A DNA stretch of 39,788 nucleotides from Bacteroidales bacterium UBA6397. GTDB taxonomy: Bacteria; Bacteroidota; Bacteroidia; Bacteroidales; UBA932. The stretch spans positions 1 through 39,788 of the forward strand of contig DJQB01000004.1 in NCBI GenBank assembly GCA_002439875.1, in the 5' to 3' direction. Under the pieces are notes generated by a model. It was not told the origin of the DNA and ran no database searches. It worked only from the letters and a program-made list of their open reading frames with translations. The translations under genes were made by a program, and so were the position numbers. Below, in pieces: positions 7,604 to 15,512 of this stretch. Within the stretch, counting starts at the first letter, position 1. Every line of letters begins with the position of its first letter.

Positions 7604-8596
7604 CTATAGGTTGGCGTTGTCTTCTTTCCAGTCCTTAACCGGTGGAACGATGCCAAGTTCGATGATCTCCTCGCGCATCTTGCAGAGGTGCTCATAAGAC
7701 TTCTGGAGGTCGGCCATTTCGGCTGCGGTTCCTTTAGGCTCGGTGAAGTGGACACCGGTGGCGTCGATTGTCGTAGGCATCGCCATCATCACATTCTTGA
7801 AGCCACATTTGTCGCAGTTCACATAGCAGCCGGCAGGCCAGGTGAAAGGTGTCCCGCCCATAGCGCCTTCGATCATCTTCACTGCCTGATATGCAGGGCT
7901 CTGGAATGAAGAGCGTCCGCGGAGTTTGATGATGTTGGAGCCTCCCTGGATTGTGTCGTGTTTGATCTCGGCCCAACGCTCCTCTGAGAGGTTGAACTCA
8001 GAGAGAGGCTTGCCGTCCACCTTCGCATTTGAGGCGAAGACAGCCATCTGCTCGCCATGACCGCCGTAGGTGTAGCAGTCCGTAACCTTGGACTGCTGGA
8101 CACCGCATGCTTTCGCGATCTGCTCCTGAAGACGTGTGGAGTCAAGAGCGGCCAGGGAAGTGAGTTGGTTCGGTTTGAGTCCTGAGTGGATGAGAGCCGT
8201 GAGGGCGGTCACATCCGCAGGGTTGAAGATGACCACAACATGCTTGACATCCGGGCAGTACTCTTTGATGTAGTCACCGAACTGAGCCGCGATCTGGCAG
8301 TTGCCCTTGAGAAGGTCCTCGCGGGTCATTCCGTCCTTACGCGGGGCTCCGCCGGAGGATATGATGAACTTGGCGCCAGTGAAAGCCTCCTTAGGATCGG
8401 TTGTCCATGTGACGTTCGCTCCCGGGAAAGCGCAGTGATACATTTCCTCAGCGACACCGTGAACAGCAGGTTCGATGATGTCATAAAGGCAGACATTAGG
8501 AGTGAGACCGAGCATAAGAGCGGTCTGAGCCATGTTTGAGCCGATAGCACCGCCGGCACCGACGATGAGCAGCTTCTCATTTGTCAAAAATCCCAT
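7604..8596 (-). CDS. mdh: Malate dehydrogenase
   Basis: Oxidises malate to oxaloacetate with NAD+, or runs in reverse in the reductive branch to succinate used by anaerobic Bacteroidales. The 330-residue product has the Rossmann motif GAGGAIGSNMA at the N-terminus. The substrate-binding arginine loop is SGGAPRKDGMTRED, followed by FNPADVT, LDSTRLQEQ, and the catalytic histidine in YTYGGHGEQM. The length and the LDH/MDH fold order are normal. It is a single-gene transcript with its own promoter (8643-8650) and terminator. The cofactor (NAD rather than NADP) is expected from the family, not read directly. Confidence 0.95.
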   Translation of the reverse strand: MGFLTNEKLLIVGAGGAIGSNMAQTALMLGLTPNVCLYDIIEPAVHGVAEEMYHCAFPGANVTWTTDPKEAFTGAKFIISSGGAPRKDGMTREDLLKGNCQIAAQFGDYIKEYCPDVKHVVVIFNPADVTALTALIHSGLKPNQLTSLAALDSTRLQEQIAKACGVQQSKVTDCYTYGGHGEQMAVFASNAKVDGKPLSEFNLSEERWAEIKHDTIQGGSNIIKLRGRSSFQSPAYQAVKMIEGAMGGTPFTWPAGCYVNCDKCGFKNVMMAMPTTIDATGVHFTEPKGTAAEMADLQKSYEHLCKMREEIIELGIVPPVKDWKEDNANL

Positions 8597-8642
8597 TGTT
8601 GAAAAAATTATGTTAATAATCCTATAATTTTCAAAAGTGTTA

Positions 8643-8650
8643 CAAATATA
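8643..8650 (-). promoter_or_regulatory. -7 element of the mdh promoter
   Basis: The minus strand reads TATATTTG, an exact TAnnTTTG match, 47 bases upstream of the mdh ATG. It is back-to-back with the plus-strand TATATTTG at 8691-8698. Confidence 0.55.
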
Positions 8651-8690
8651 ACAATTTCCGTCGTATTTTCTTTCTAAATCAAAAAATCAT

Positions 8691-8698
8691 TATATTTG
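8691..8698 (+). promoter_or_regulatory. -7 element driving the leader or small RNA before the PPTase gene
   Basis: The plus strand reads TATATTTG in an AT-rich region, predicting transcription start near 8705, about 185 bases upstream of the phosphopantetheinyl transferase ATG. Confidence 0.55.
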
Positions 8699-8704
8699 TA
8701 TCCG

Positions 8705-8860
8705 AATTGACAAAGGAAGATAACTGATTGTATGGAACCTCCCAGTTCTATTCTGACAGACAGCAAATCAAAGGCGGACCCCCGATCGGACGATCCGCTG
8801 TCGCATGGCAATGTCGATAATAGGTCATCATTCCCGCACATTATGGTGTCGGGCTTTTTG
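8705..8860 (+). ncRNA. Candidate structured leader or small RNA upstream of the PPTase gene
   Basis: A stretch of about 155 bases between a clear promoter (-7 at 8691-8698) and a terminator-like hairpin (8833-8859) is far more GC-rich than the flanking spacer. It can form a bulged hairpin: GACA (8759-8762) and GCGGA (8774-8778) pair with TCCGC (8794-8798) and TGTC (8799-8802). No known RNA family is recognised. A 50-codon open frame (ATG 8732 to TAG 8884) also runs through it, starting MEPPSSILTDSKSK, with no recognisable domain. It could therefore be a small protein instead. An attenuator controlling the downstream gene or an independent RNA are the two main options. Confidence 0.4.
8833..8859 (+). 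terminator. Terminator or attenuator hairpin before the PPTase gene
   Basis: CCCG (8833-8836) and ACA (8838-8840) pair with TGT and CGGG (8847-8853), with one bulged C. Then comes C and a run of five T (8855-8859). The PPTase start codon is 30 bases further on. Confidence 0.55.
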
Positions 8861-8889
8861 TCGTACTGTTTTATGAATTCTTAGAATCT

Positions 8890-9528
8890 ATGCCACTATA
8901 CCTTAAAAAAGAATTGGAAGAGTCCAGATCCTTGATCGGAGTCTGGCAGATTACCGAAACGGAAGAGAAACTTCGTGAGCTTGCGTCCGTTCCGTCCGAC
9001 GAGATGGAGGAGATCTCGTTTATAAGCAATGAGTCGCTCCGTAAGCAGAGGCTTGCGGTCAGGGCGCTTCTTTGCGAGTTGTTCGGAGAGAAAGTCTACC
9101 TCAGTCACCACGACAACGGCAAGCCTTATCTTGAGAATAGTGTGACTAACATAAGTATCACTCACACGGATAAGTACGTGGCGGTGATACTCAATGACAA
9201 CGAGGATGTTGGAATCGACATCGAGTCTTTGTCCCGTGACTTTTCCGCCGTGGAGCGCAAGGCTCTTTCCGAGGACGAGCTTGAAGACCTTGAGGAGGAC
9301 AAGAGGAACGAGCAGCTGGCGATTTACTGGTGTGCCAAGGAGGCAATATTCAAAAGGCTTTCAGCCTATAGGGTCAATTTCGCCGAGCAGATAGAGGTCG
9401 AGCGCTTCCGTCCGAAGGGCGAGGGAGAACTTGACGCTACATTCATCCATAAGGATGGCTACGAGGAAGAATTTGAACTTGAATATATTACCTTTGACAA
9501 TCATGTGCTTGTCTGGGTAGTCGGATAA
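8890..9528 (+). CDS. 4'-phosphopantetheinyl transferase superfamily protein
   Basis: Transfers the phosphopantetheine arm of CoA to a serine of acyl or peptidyl carrier proteins. The 212-residue protein has the Sfp-type motifs: ISITHTDKYVAV, the metal-binding DVGIDIE near residue 103, and the catalytic helix WCAKEAIFKRL near 147. Length fits the Sfp/AcpT group rather than the short (about 120 aa) AcpS group. No polyketide or non-ribosomal genes are nearby, so the carrier target is unknown; the organism's fatty-acid ACP is the default guess. It heads a plus-strand run continuing into the LemA pair 32 bases later. Confidence 0.9.
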   Translation: MPLYLKKELEESRSLIGVWQITETEEKLRELASVPSDEMEEISFISNESLRKQRLAVRALLCELFGEKVYLSHHDNGKPYLENSVTNISITHTDKYVAVILNDNEDVGIDIESLSRDFSAVERKALSEDELEDLEEDKRNEQLAIYWCAKEAIFKRLSAYRVNFAEQIEVERFRPKGEGELDATFIHKDGYEEEFELEYITFDNHVLVWVVG

Positions 9529-9560
9529 TATTGTTCAACCATTTTAACCTACTCTGATCC

Positions 9561-10121
9561 ATGTCAACGACAGTTTTGGTTCTAATCGCCGTCCTGGCGG
9601 TCATCTTACTTTACATTTTCTTCACCCAGCGCGGTTTTGTCAGACTTGAGGAAAAGATGAAGAACGCTTTCAGCCAGATCAATGTCCAGATGAAATCCCG
9701 TTGGGATGCCGTGACGAATCTGGTCGAGATGACCAAGCAATACACAAAGTACGAGCACGACACCCTCGCGGATGTGATATCGAAACGTAACGGTCCGGTG
9801 TCAAACGCCTCCGAGCTCGCTCAGAGCGAGGCTTCGCTGCGTTCCGTTGTGGGACATCTTAATGTCGTGGCCGAGCAATATCCTCAACTTGGCGCCAACA
9901 CGGTGTTCGTCAAGACGATGGCCGACATCAAGGATTACGAGGAGAAAGTCCGTCTCGGCAGAATGGTATACAACGATTGCGTCACCAAAATGAATATGAT
10001 GGTCCGCCAGTGGCCTTCATCCATGGTCGCTTCGTTGCTGCATTTCACTACGCATGATCTTCTTCCTGAGGATCCTTCGGTCGTCAACGTTCCTTCAGTC
10101 TCTGACATATTCAATAAGTAA
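9561..10121 (+). CDS. LemA family protein
   Basis: A 186-residue protein with one N-terminal membrane helix (VLVLIAVLAVILLYIFF, residues 5-21) and a long helical LemA domain. The domain includes AFSQINVQMKSRWDAVTNLV, EASLRSVVGHLNVVAEQYP and the family-typical YNDCVTKMN. LemA proteins are membrane-anchored with the helical domain outside the membrane; the molecular role is unsettled. The adjacent DUF2207 membrane protein is its usual neighbour, four bases downstream, which supports a functional pair. Confidence 0.93.
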   Translation: MSTTVLVLIAVLAVILLYIFFTQRGFVRLEEKMKNAFSQINVQMKSRWDAVTNLVEMTKQYTKYEHDTLADVISKRNGPVSNASELAQSEASLRSVVGHLNVVAEQYPQLGANTVFVKTMADIKDYEEKVRLGRMVYNDCVTKMNMMVRQWPSSMVASLLHFTTHDLLPEDPSVVNVPSVSDIFNK

Positions 10122-10125
10122 GGCC

Positions 10126-11793
10126 ATGAAAAAGCTTCTGGCTTTTTTTCTGACTGTCATCCTTTCGATCATCGCTGTCCCGATATGTGTCGGCAGCGAA
10201 GTGGATTCGTTGAGTATCAACGTGGATCTTCAGGATGATGGTTCGGCTTTCGTGAACGAGACTTGGCGGATTGATGTCTCATCTGACATCTCCGAATGGT
10301 ATCTAGTCGCGGACAACATGGGCCGGATGACAATCAGTGACCTTCAGGTCTGTGATGAGACAGGAAATGAGTATGTCAACGAAGGCGAATGGGATGTCAA
10401 CCGCAGCCGTGCCGGTAAGGCTGGACGATGCGGCCTTGTCTCCAAGCCCGATGGCTACGAGATCTGCTGGGGCGTTGGAAGCCCGGGTCGGCACACCTAC
10501 AAGGTCCGCTACCTGTTGACAGGTTTGGTTAAGGGGCATGATGACATGGACGGATTCAACCATATGTTCGTCGCCAGGGGTCTGGACTCGTCCCCCGAGT
10601 CGGTCATCCTGACTATCCGGAAACAGGGGACGGTGTTCTCCATGGAAAACACCAAGGTCTGGGCGTTTGGCTTCCGCGGCGAGATTCATGTCGAAGACGG
10701 AGCGGTGGTCGCCCGTACAACTGAACCGTTCAATAGAAGTAGCGCGATGATTGTCATGGTGGGATTTGAGAAAGGGCTTTTTCATCCGTCGTTGTTTGAA
10801 AGCCGCACTTTCGGGCAGGTTCATGAGGCCGCTATGGAAGGGAGCGACTACCGCAAGCCTGAAGGTGGCAAGGGAGAAGGTTTCTGGATGGGGATTTTGG
10901 CCGTGTTGGGAATCGCGCTGTCTGTTTTCGTCAGCGTGATGTACATCGGCAAGACTGTCAAACGCAAGAAAGAGCTTCTCGGCGGCCGGATGAAGGACGT
11001 GCAGTGGTACCGTGACGCTCCTTTGGAGGGCAATCTGGCCAGATCCTGCAATATCCTGCTGGCGTTTTCCGGAAACAAAATGCAGGAGCGCCAGAATCTT
11101 ATTGCCGCCTACATCACAAGGTTGTTCTATCGTGGCGCTTTTGAAATCGTGCCCCAGCCTGGCAAGTCAAAGCCGTTGATGCGGATCAAGGCTCTTGAGA
11201 TTGGTCGTGATGCGGATTCTCGTTCGGACATAGGTCTGGAGGCGGAGCTGTACTCGTTCATCAAGGAGGCGGCCGGTGAGGATGGACTGCTTCAGAGACA
11301 TGAACTCAAGCGTTGGGCGGATTCGCATGGCGAACGGCTCTACAACTGGGGGCAGATGGCTCTGGACGGAACGACGACCATCTGGACGATCAAACCGGAA
11401 GAAGCGCGTCAGGTCTTTGGCCTCAGGCGCTATCTTAAGGATTTCACCTTAATCAAGGACAGAGGTGTGGTCGAGGTTAAATTGTGGAATAACTATATGA
11501 TTTTCGCTTCATTGTACGGCATTGCCGATCAGTTGATGAAGGACTTCCGCAAGGTCTGTCCAGAATATTTCACCTTGTCTCCGGTCACCGAGCCTCTTGA
11601 CGATGACATGACCACCCTGGTGATCTGGAACATGATCAACATGACCTCCCGCAACTTCAACTCGGCCTCTGTCAACTATGAGGCGTTCAGAGCCGAGAAT
11701 TCCGGATCTTCGTGGGGAGGCGGCGGTGGAATGGCTTCGTGGGGAGGCGGCGGAGGCTTCTCCGGCGGCGGCTCCGGCGGCGGAGGCCGTTGA
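10126..11793 (+). CDS. DUF2207 domain membrane protein, Gly-rich tail
   Basis: A 555-residue protein. It has a signal peptide (MKKLLAFFLTVILSIIA) and an extracytoplasmic beta-rich DUF2207 region (about 20-245, including GSAFVNETWRIDV). A membrane helix follows near 270-290 (GILAVLGIALSVFVSVMY), then a cytoplasmic region with LEAELYSFI-type helices. The tail alternates glycine and serine (WGGGGGFSGGGSGGGGR). The open frame starts 24 codons earlier inside lemA; I place the start at the ATG with the signal peptide, four bases after the lemA stop. LemA and DUF2207 proteins are commonly encoded together; function unknown. Many homologues have a second pair of C-terminal membrane helices, which are not obvious here. 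Confidence 0.85.
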   Translation: MKKLLAFFLTVILSIIAVPICVGSEVDSLSINVDLQDDGSAFVNETWRIDVSSDISEWYLVADNMGRMTISDLQVCDETGNEYVNEGEWDVNRSRAGKAGRCGLVSKPDGYEICWGVGSPGRHTYKVRYLLTGLVKGHDDMDGFNHMFVARGLDSSPESVILTIRKQGTVFSMENTKVWAFGFRGEIHVEDGAVVARTTEPFNRSSAMIVMVGFEKGLFHPSLFESRTFGQVHEAAMEGSDYRKPEGGKGEGFWMGILAVLGIALSVFVSVMYIGKTVKRKKELLGGRMKDVQWYRDAPLEGNLARSCNILLAFSGNKMQERQNLIAAYITRLFYRGAFEIVPQPGKSKPLMRIKALEIGRDADSRSDIGLEAELYSFIKEAAGEDGLLQRHELKRWADSHGERLYNWGQMALDGTTTIWTIKPEEARQVFGLRRYLKDFTLIKDRGVVEVKLWNNYMIFASLYGIADQLMKDFRKVCPEYFTLSPVTEPLDDDMTTLVIWNMINMTSRNFNSASVNYEAFRAENSGSSWGGGGGMASWGGGGGFSGGGSGGGGR

Positions 11794-11832
11794 CCGGATC
11801 ACTTGAATATTCATAATCGAAAGTTATCCATT

Positions 11833-11888
11833 GGCAAAAGTGAACGATCGTTTTCATCTTTCATTTGCCGTCGGCGAGACTTTTTTTT
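11833..11888 (+). terminator. Possible terminator of the lemA operon
   Basis: GGCAAA (11833-11838) pairs with TTTGCC (11864-11869), with partial pairing inside (GTGAA with TTTCA). A run of eight T follows at 11881-11888. The T-run is some distance from the stem, so this is tentative. Confidence 0.35.
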
Positions 11889-11893
11889 GATGG

Positions 11894-11923
11894 TTGGACA
11901 TTCGTGTAAAAGCGTTACATTTG
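11894..11923 (+). promoter_or_regulatory. Promoter of the ABC exporter gene
   Basis: TTG (11894-11896) and TACATTTG (11916-11923) are separated by 19 bases, a textbook Bacteroidota promoter. Transcription would begin near 11931, 20 bases before the chosen ATG at 11950. This rules out the longer open frame beginning at 11803. Confidence 0.65.
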
Positions 11924-11949
11924 CTTTTTTCCGGAACAACTATTTTGGA

Positions 11950-13605
11950 ATGCGGATCAAAGATTGTATATCGTGGCTCCTGCACGCTTCAAGAGGGCAT
12001 AACCTTCACATTCTGTGTGTGGGTGTCATCGGTATGTCCAGAGTTGCGGTCTCTCTGTTCTTCATCTGGGTCTGCAAGGGGCTTATCGACAACGTTACCG
12101 GACAGTCGGAGGGAGGAAGCCTTGGTGTCCTCGTCGCCTTGATGATTATGTGCGTCTCCGTCAGGCCGCTTCTTTCCTTGGTGGCTGACAGGCTTGGCCG
12201 CAAGACCGAAGCAAGTGTGAATAATAAACTGCGGATGAATGCTTTCGATCACCTGATGGCGAGCAGGTGGGATGGGCGTGAATTCCGCCACTCGGGTGAC
12301 ATACTCAACAGGTTGATAGATGATGTTCCGAGCGTCTCCGATGTTTTGTGCCGTGGCATTCCGTCCGTCATGGTTACAACATCCCAGCTTGTCGGCGCTT
12401 TGTACATCCTTTCCAAAATGGATGTCCGTCTGGCGCTGATCCTCCTGCTAATCATGCCGGTGGCTCTGTTGCTTAGCAAAAGTTATGTCCGTAAAATCAG
12501 AAGGCTCACTCATGACATCCGCTCCGGGGAGAGCTCAATCCAGGAACACATTCAGGAAAGCGTGCAGAATCGTCTGCTGCTTCGTTCTCTGGAATACACA
12601 CCGCAATCTGTTTCCAAACTTGGAGACCTGCAATCCAGACTGTTCCGTAATGTTATGAGATACACGGATTTCGCTCTTTTCTCCCGCTTGATGATTCAGA
12701 TTGGATTCTCTGTAGGTTACGCCACCGCATTCCTCTGGGGAATATTCGGAATCAGGAGCGGAGCTGTGACTTTCGGTACGATGACGGCATTCCTTCAGCT
12801 TGTGGCCCAAATACAAAACCCGATGGTCGAGCTCAGCCGGCACATCCCTGGTTTTATCCGTGTCATGACCGCTGCCGAGAGGCTCGCCGAACTGTCGGAC
12901 GTCCCTCTTGAGCCAACCGGGAAGCCTGTTGTCCTGGCCGGAGGGACAGGAATCAGGGTTGAGCATCTGACATATTCCTACCCTTGTGGTGATAGAAAGA
13001 TATTCAATGACTTCTCCCATGACTTCACTCCCGGCAGTGTGACTGCGGTCATCGGTGAGACCGGGATAGGGAAGACCACCCTGATGCGGCTTATTCTCGC
13101 CCTTGTCTCGCCTGACGCCGGGAGAGTTGTGTTTTATGACCGTGACGGAAACAAGGTCGAAGCCTCACCCTTGACAAGGTGCAATCTGGCCTATGTCCCG
13201 CAGGGCAACACTTTGTTCAGCGGAACCATCCGGGACAATCTTCGGATGGGGAATCCGGATGCCGGAGATGAGGAATATTCAAGGGCCCTTCATATGGCGG
13301 CGGCTGATTTTGTCATGGATCTGCCTGAAGGCCTGGACACCAGATGCGGTGAGAACGGTGTGGGACTGAGTGAGGGGCAGGCTCAAAGGATAGCCATTGC
13401 CAGAGGGCTGCTCCGTCCAGGAGGAGTCCTTTTGCTTGACGAACCGTCTTCGTCTTTGGACGTAGAGACGGAGAAGATCCTGTTGGAGAGGCTTTCGGGA
13501 CAAGTTATGGACAAGACTCTCATAATCATTACCCACAGAGAGGAGATAACATCCATTTGTACGTCCGTCCTAAGGATCACGCCTTCTTCTGGATCCTTGG
13601 CCTGA
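11950..13605 (+). CDS. ABC exporter, fused membrane and ATPase domains
   Basis: A 551-residue half-transporter. The membrane domain spans about residues 1-310, with helices such as VALMIMCVSVRPLLSLV, LALILLLIMPVALLL and GYATAFLWGIFGI. The nucleotide-binding domain has Walker A GETGIGKTTL, Q-loop YVPQGNTLFSGT, signature LSEGQAQR, Walker B GVLLLDEPSSSLD and H-loop IIITHRE. It would act as a homodimer exporting lipid, peptide or drug. The N-terminus lacks a C39 peptidase domain, so any peptide cargo would need separate processing. Its 3' end overlaps by 29 bp the convergent S24/S26 peptidase gene, and the PqqD/kinase genes lie just beyond. Together these suggest the cargo could be a modified peptide; that link is inference. 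Confidence 0.9.
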   Translation: MRIKDCISWLLHASRGHNLHILCVGVIGMSRVAVSLFFIWVCKGLIDNVTGQSEGGSLGVLVALMIMCVSVRPLLSLVADRLGRKTEASVNNKLRMNAFDHLMASRWDGREFRHSGDILNRLIDDVPSVSDVLCRGIPSVMVTTSQLVGALYILSKMDVRLALILLLIMPVALLLSKSYVRKIRRLTHDIRSGESSIQEHIQESVQNRLLLRSLEYTPQSVSKLGDLQSRLFRNVMRYTDFALFSRLMIQIGFSVGYATAFLWGIFGIRSGAVTFGTMTAFLQLVAQIQNPMVELSRHIPGFIRVMTAAERLAELSDVPLEPTGKPVVLAGGTGIRVEHLTYSYPCGDRKIFNDFSHDFTPGSVTAVIGETGIGKTTLMRLILALVSPDAGRVVFYDRDGNKVEASPLTRCNLAYVPQGNTLFSGTIRDNLRMGNPDAGDEEYSRALHMAAADFVMDLPEGLDTRCGENGVGLSEGQAQRIAIARGLLRPGGVLLLDEPSSSLDVETEKILLERLSGQVMDKTLIIITHREEITSICTSVLRITPSSGSLA

Positions 13606-14077
13606 TGCGCGATCGTCTCCAGAGCCCGAGAAGTATGCGTCGGAAAGGGGCTGCCGTCAACCAAAGCCTGATTTTTAGACGGTAACTTTTCGAGTTCACG
13701 TCAACGCGGCGTTTCCCTTGCTTCAGAACCGACACCGCGCGCCCGAATATCCCGTCCCTTCCGCAATGTTCTTTCGCTTTGAGGATTCCGTCGCCTTGGA
13801 TCACCGCGATGTCTTCCGCGTCAAATTCCAATATCCGGTGAAGGATGAAGTGGTTGTTTACCCGGAAAAGCACGATGTCACCCTTGTGCGCGCTCCGGTG
13901 TGGTAAGCCTTCGGGGCTGGCAGCCTCCACGCCTTCCAGCACGACAAGATCCACTTCGCCCACGATGAAAGGCAGCATGCTTGTCCCTTTAACGGGGATG
14001 GTCACTTTCTTTCCTTGGCGCAGCAAAGTGATGACATCGCTGAAAAAGGCTTCATTGTTGACAGTCATTCTTTCCAT
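13577..14077 (-). CDS. S24/S26-family serine peptidase (signal-peptidase-like)
   Basis: A 166-residue protein with the nucleophile motif IPVKGTSMLPFIVG (Ser near residue 34) and the beta-strand motif KGDIVLFR. HFILHRILEF and VIQGDGILKAKE follow, in LexA/signal peptidase order. No membrane helix flanks the catalytic core; the C-terminus is very basic (RRSRIRPRIQKKA). Bacteroidales carry such soluble S24/S26 proteins beside PqqD-like and HPr-kinase-like genes, as here, where they may process a peptide. Several ATGs are available (14107, 14101, 14077, 14068); 14077 is chosen because the domain begins soon after. The gene is divergent from the pqqD-like gene. Confidence 0.8.
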   Translation of the reverse strand: MERMTVNNEAFFSDVITLLRQGKKVTIPVKGTSMLPFIVGEVDLVVLEGVEAASPEGLPHRSAHKGDIVLFRVNNHFILHRILEFDAEDIAVIQGDGILKAKEHCGRDGIFGRAVSVLKQGKRRVDVNSKSYRLKIRLWLTAAPFRRILLGLWRRSRIRPRIQKKA

Positions 14078-14115
14078 TCGGTGAACAAACTGATGTTTCA
14101 TTATCAAATTTCATC

Positions 14116-14149
14116 TTTGCAAATGTATTGAAAAAAAACGTTATCTTTG
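14116..14149 (+). promoter_or_regulatory. Promoter of the pqqD-like operon
   Basis: TTTG (14116-14119) is followed after 22 bases by TATCTTTG (14142-14149). The start codon is at 14176. The promoter overlaps the minus-strand peptidase promoter, so one regulator could control both sides. Confidence 0.6.
14120..14127 (-). promoter_or_regulatory. -7 element of the S24/S26 peptidase gene
   Basis: The minus strand reads TACATTTG (complement of CAAATGTA), a TAnnTTTG match 43 bases upstream of the chosen ATG. It lies within the divergent region shared with the PqqD-like gene. Confidence 0.5.
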
Positions 14150-14175
14150 TCAGTCAGCATAAATAAAACAATAAC

Positions 14176-14442
14176 ATGAGAATAAAAAGTGGTTTTGTCA
14201 TACGTGAGATCTGCGGTGAAAAGGTCCTTTCGGGAGAAGGCAGCGACTGTGTCAACTTCAATAAACTGATAAGGCTGAACGATTCCGCGGCATATCTGCT
14301 TGAATCTGTCGGGCTGTCGGAGTTTTCGGAAGAAACACTTGTGAGTCTGTTGCTCGGAAAGTATGATGTCACCCCGGAGGTGGCTCTGTCTGATGTCAGG
14401 GCAATGTGCTACGAACTGAAAGACAACGGTGTCGTTGAGTGA
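14176..14442 (+). CDS. PqqD family (RRE-like) protein
   Basis: An 88-residue protein with the PqqD fold pattern. An N-terminal beta-strand region (KSGFVIREICGEKVL) is followed by FNKLIRLNDSAAYLLES and helices ending in MCYELKDNGVVE. PqqD domains bind the leader peptide of RiPP precursors and hand it to modifying enzymes; related stand-alone forms occur next to HPr-kinase-like genes in Bacteroidales. It overlaps or abuts the kinase gene (stop 14442, ATG 14444), so the two are made together. No precursor peptide is visible next to it. Confidence 0.85.
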   Translation: MRIKSGFVIREICGEKVLSGEGSDCVNFNKLIRLNDSAAYLLESVGLSEFSEETLVSLLLGKYDVTPEVALSDVRAMCYELKDNGVVE

Positions 14443-14443
14443 T

Positions 14444-15499
14444 ATGCTAGCTTCAAACATCCGGATTTACCGTGTCGGTGGGATAGCATTCGCCATTGAA
14501 CTCGAGTCTCCATGGAGTCCGATGGAGTACACGGACCCGGTACGGGGGCGGATAGATCGTGCGGCGGCCGGTGATGTCTTGCCTGTCCTTCCTGTCAGGG
14601 CGGGAGACAAGGTTCCTTTCAGGACATTTGTGCAGGGGCGTGCAGAACTCATCCCTGACGTGAAAGCCAATATGCTGGATCTTTCCATGCTTGAACCGTT
14701 CTTCATAGGACATGAGGAAGATGTGGATTTCCGCCTTGTCATCCATGCGCCTGAAAGCGAACCTTTCGAAGTAGGATCCGGAGAAGGTCTTATCATGGAT
14801 GTCAAAGACTCGTCTCCGTTCTTCAAGGTTTACCGCCGTCCGGAAGGAACATGGTTTGAGGTCAGTGGTGAACCCTGTCAGCCTTTAGGCAAGTTGTTGG
14901 TTTCCAGAGATAACCGTGTAGGTGACTATTATCCGGAACCTGGAATGACAGCATACAGGGTGACACGCATAATGGATGTGCTTCTGCGGATGATGTTTTC
15001 CTACAACTCTCCCGCACATTCCGTCTTGCTTATGCATTCATCGGTTGTTTCTCTTGATGGAGAGGCTGTGATGTTCCTTGGCCCGAGCGGAACCGGCAAA
15101 AGCACTCACAGCCGCTTATGGCTTGAGAATATTCCGGGAACGATGCTGGTCAATGATGACAATCCGGTCGTGAGACTTGAGGACGGGAAATTGTTCGTCT
15201 ATGGCACGCCATGGAGTGGCAAGACACCTTGCTACCGGAAAGTCCGGTTCCCGGTCAAGGCTATTGTCTGTCTTAGGCAGGCTCCGCTCAACACCATTTC
15301 AAGATTGAACGGAATCCACGCCTATGCCGCTTTTGTCAGTGCTGTCTCCTCAGTCCGTTGGGAGCGGAGAGTAATGGACGAATCAACGCCGGTCGCGTCT
15401 GGAATCGCTATGTCGGTTCCGATTTATTCAATGGGGTGCCGTCCTGATGCCGATGCCGCCAAAGTGTGCCACTACAGTGTCTGGGAATCAACACGATAA
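14444..15499 (+). CDS. HPr kinase-like P-loop protein
   Basis: A 351-residue protein with a beta-rich N-terminal half and an HprK/PEP-carboxykinase-like nucleotide fold. It shows LLMHSSVVSLDG, Walker A GPSGTGKSTHSRLW near residue 220, MLVNDDNPVV (acidic pair), TPWSGKTPCYRKV and FPVKAIVCLRQAP. HPr kinases phosphorylate serine; relatives in paeninodin-type lasso clusters phosphorylate a peptide's terminal serine. The substrate here is unknown. A GTG five codons upstream (14429) is possible, but the ATG at 14444 avoids overlap. It is the middle gene of the pqqD-kinase-nucleotidyltransferase unit. Confidence 0.82.
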   Translation: MLASNIRIYRVGGIAFAIELESPWSPMEYTDPVRGRIDRAAAGDVLPVLPVRAGDKVPFRTFVQGRAELIPDVKANMLDLSMLEPFFIGHEEDVDFRLVIHAPESEPFEVGSGEGLIMDVKDSSPFFKVYRRPEGTWFEVSGEPCQPLGKLLVSRDNRVGDYYPEPGMTAYRVTRIMDVLLRMMFSYNSPAHSVLLMHSSVVSLDGEAVMFLGPSGTGKSTHSRLWLENIPGTMLVNDDNPVVRLEDGKLFVYGTPWSGKTPCYRKVRFPVKAIVCLRQAPLNTISRLNGIHAYAAFVSAVSSVRWERRVMDESTPVASGIAMSVPIYSMGCRPDADAAKVCHYSVWESTR

Positions 15500-15512
15500 A
15501 TTGTCATATTAT

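Noticed and set aside
11803..11949. N-terminal extension of the ABC exporter
   Set aside because: A textbook promoter lies at 11894-11923, inside the extension, so those codons would not be in the message.
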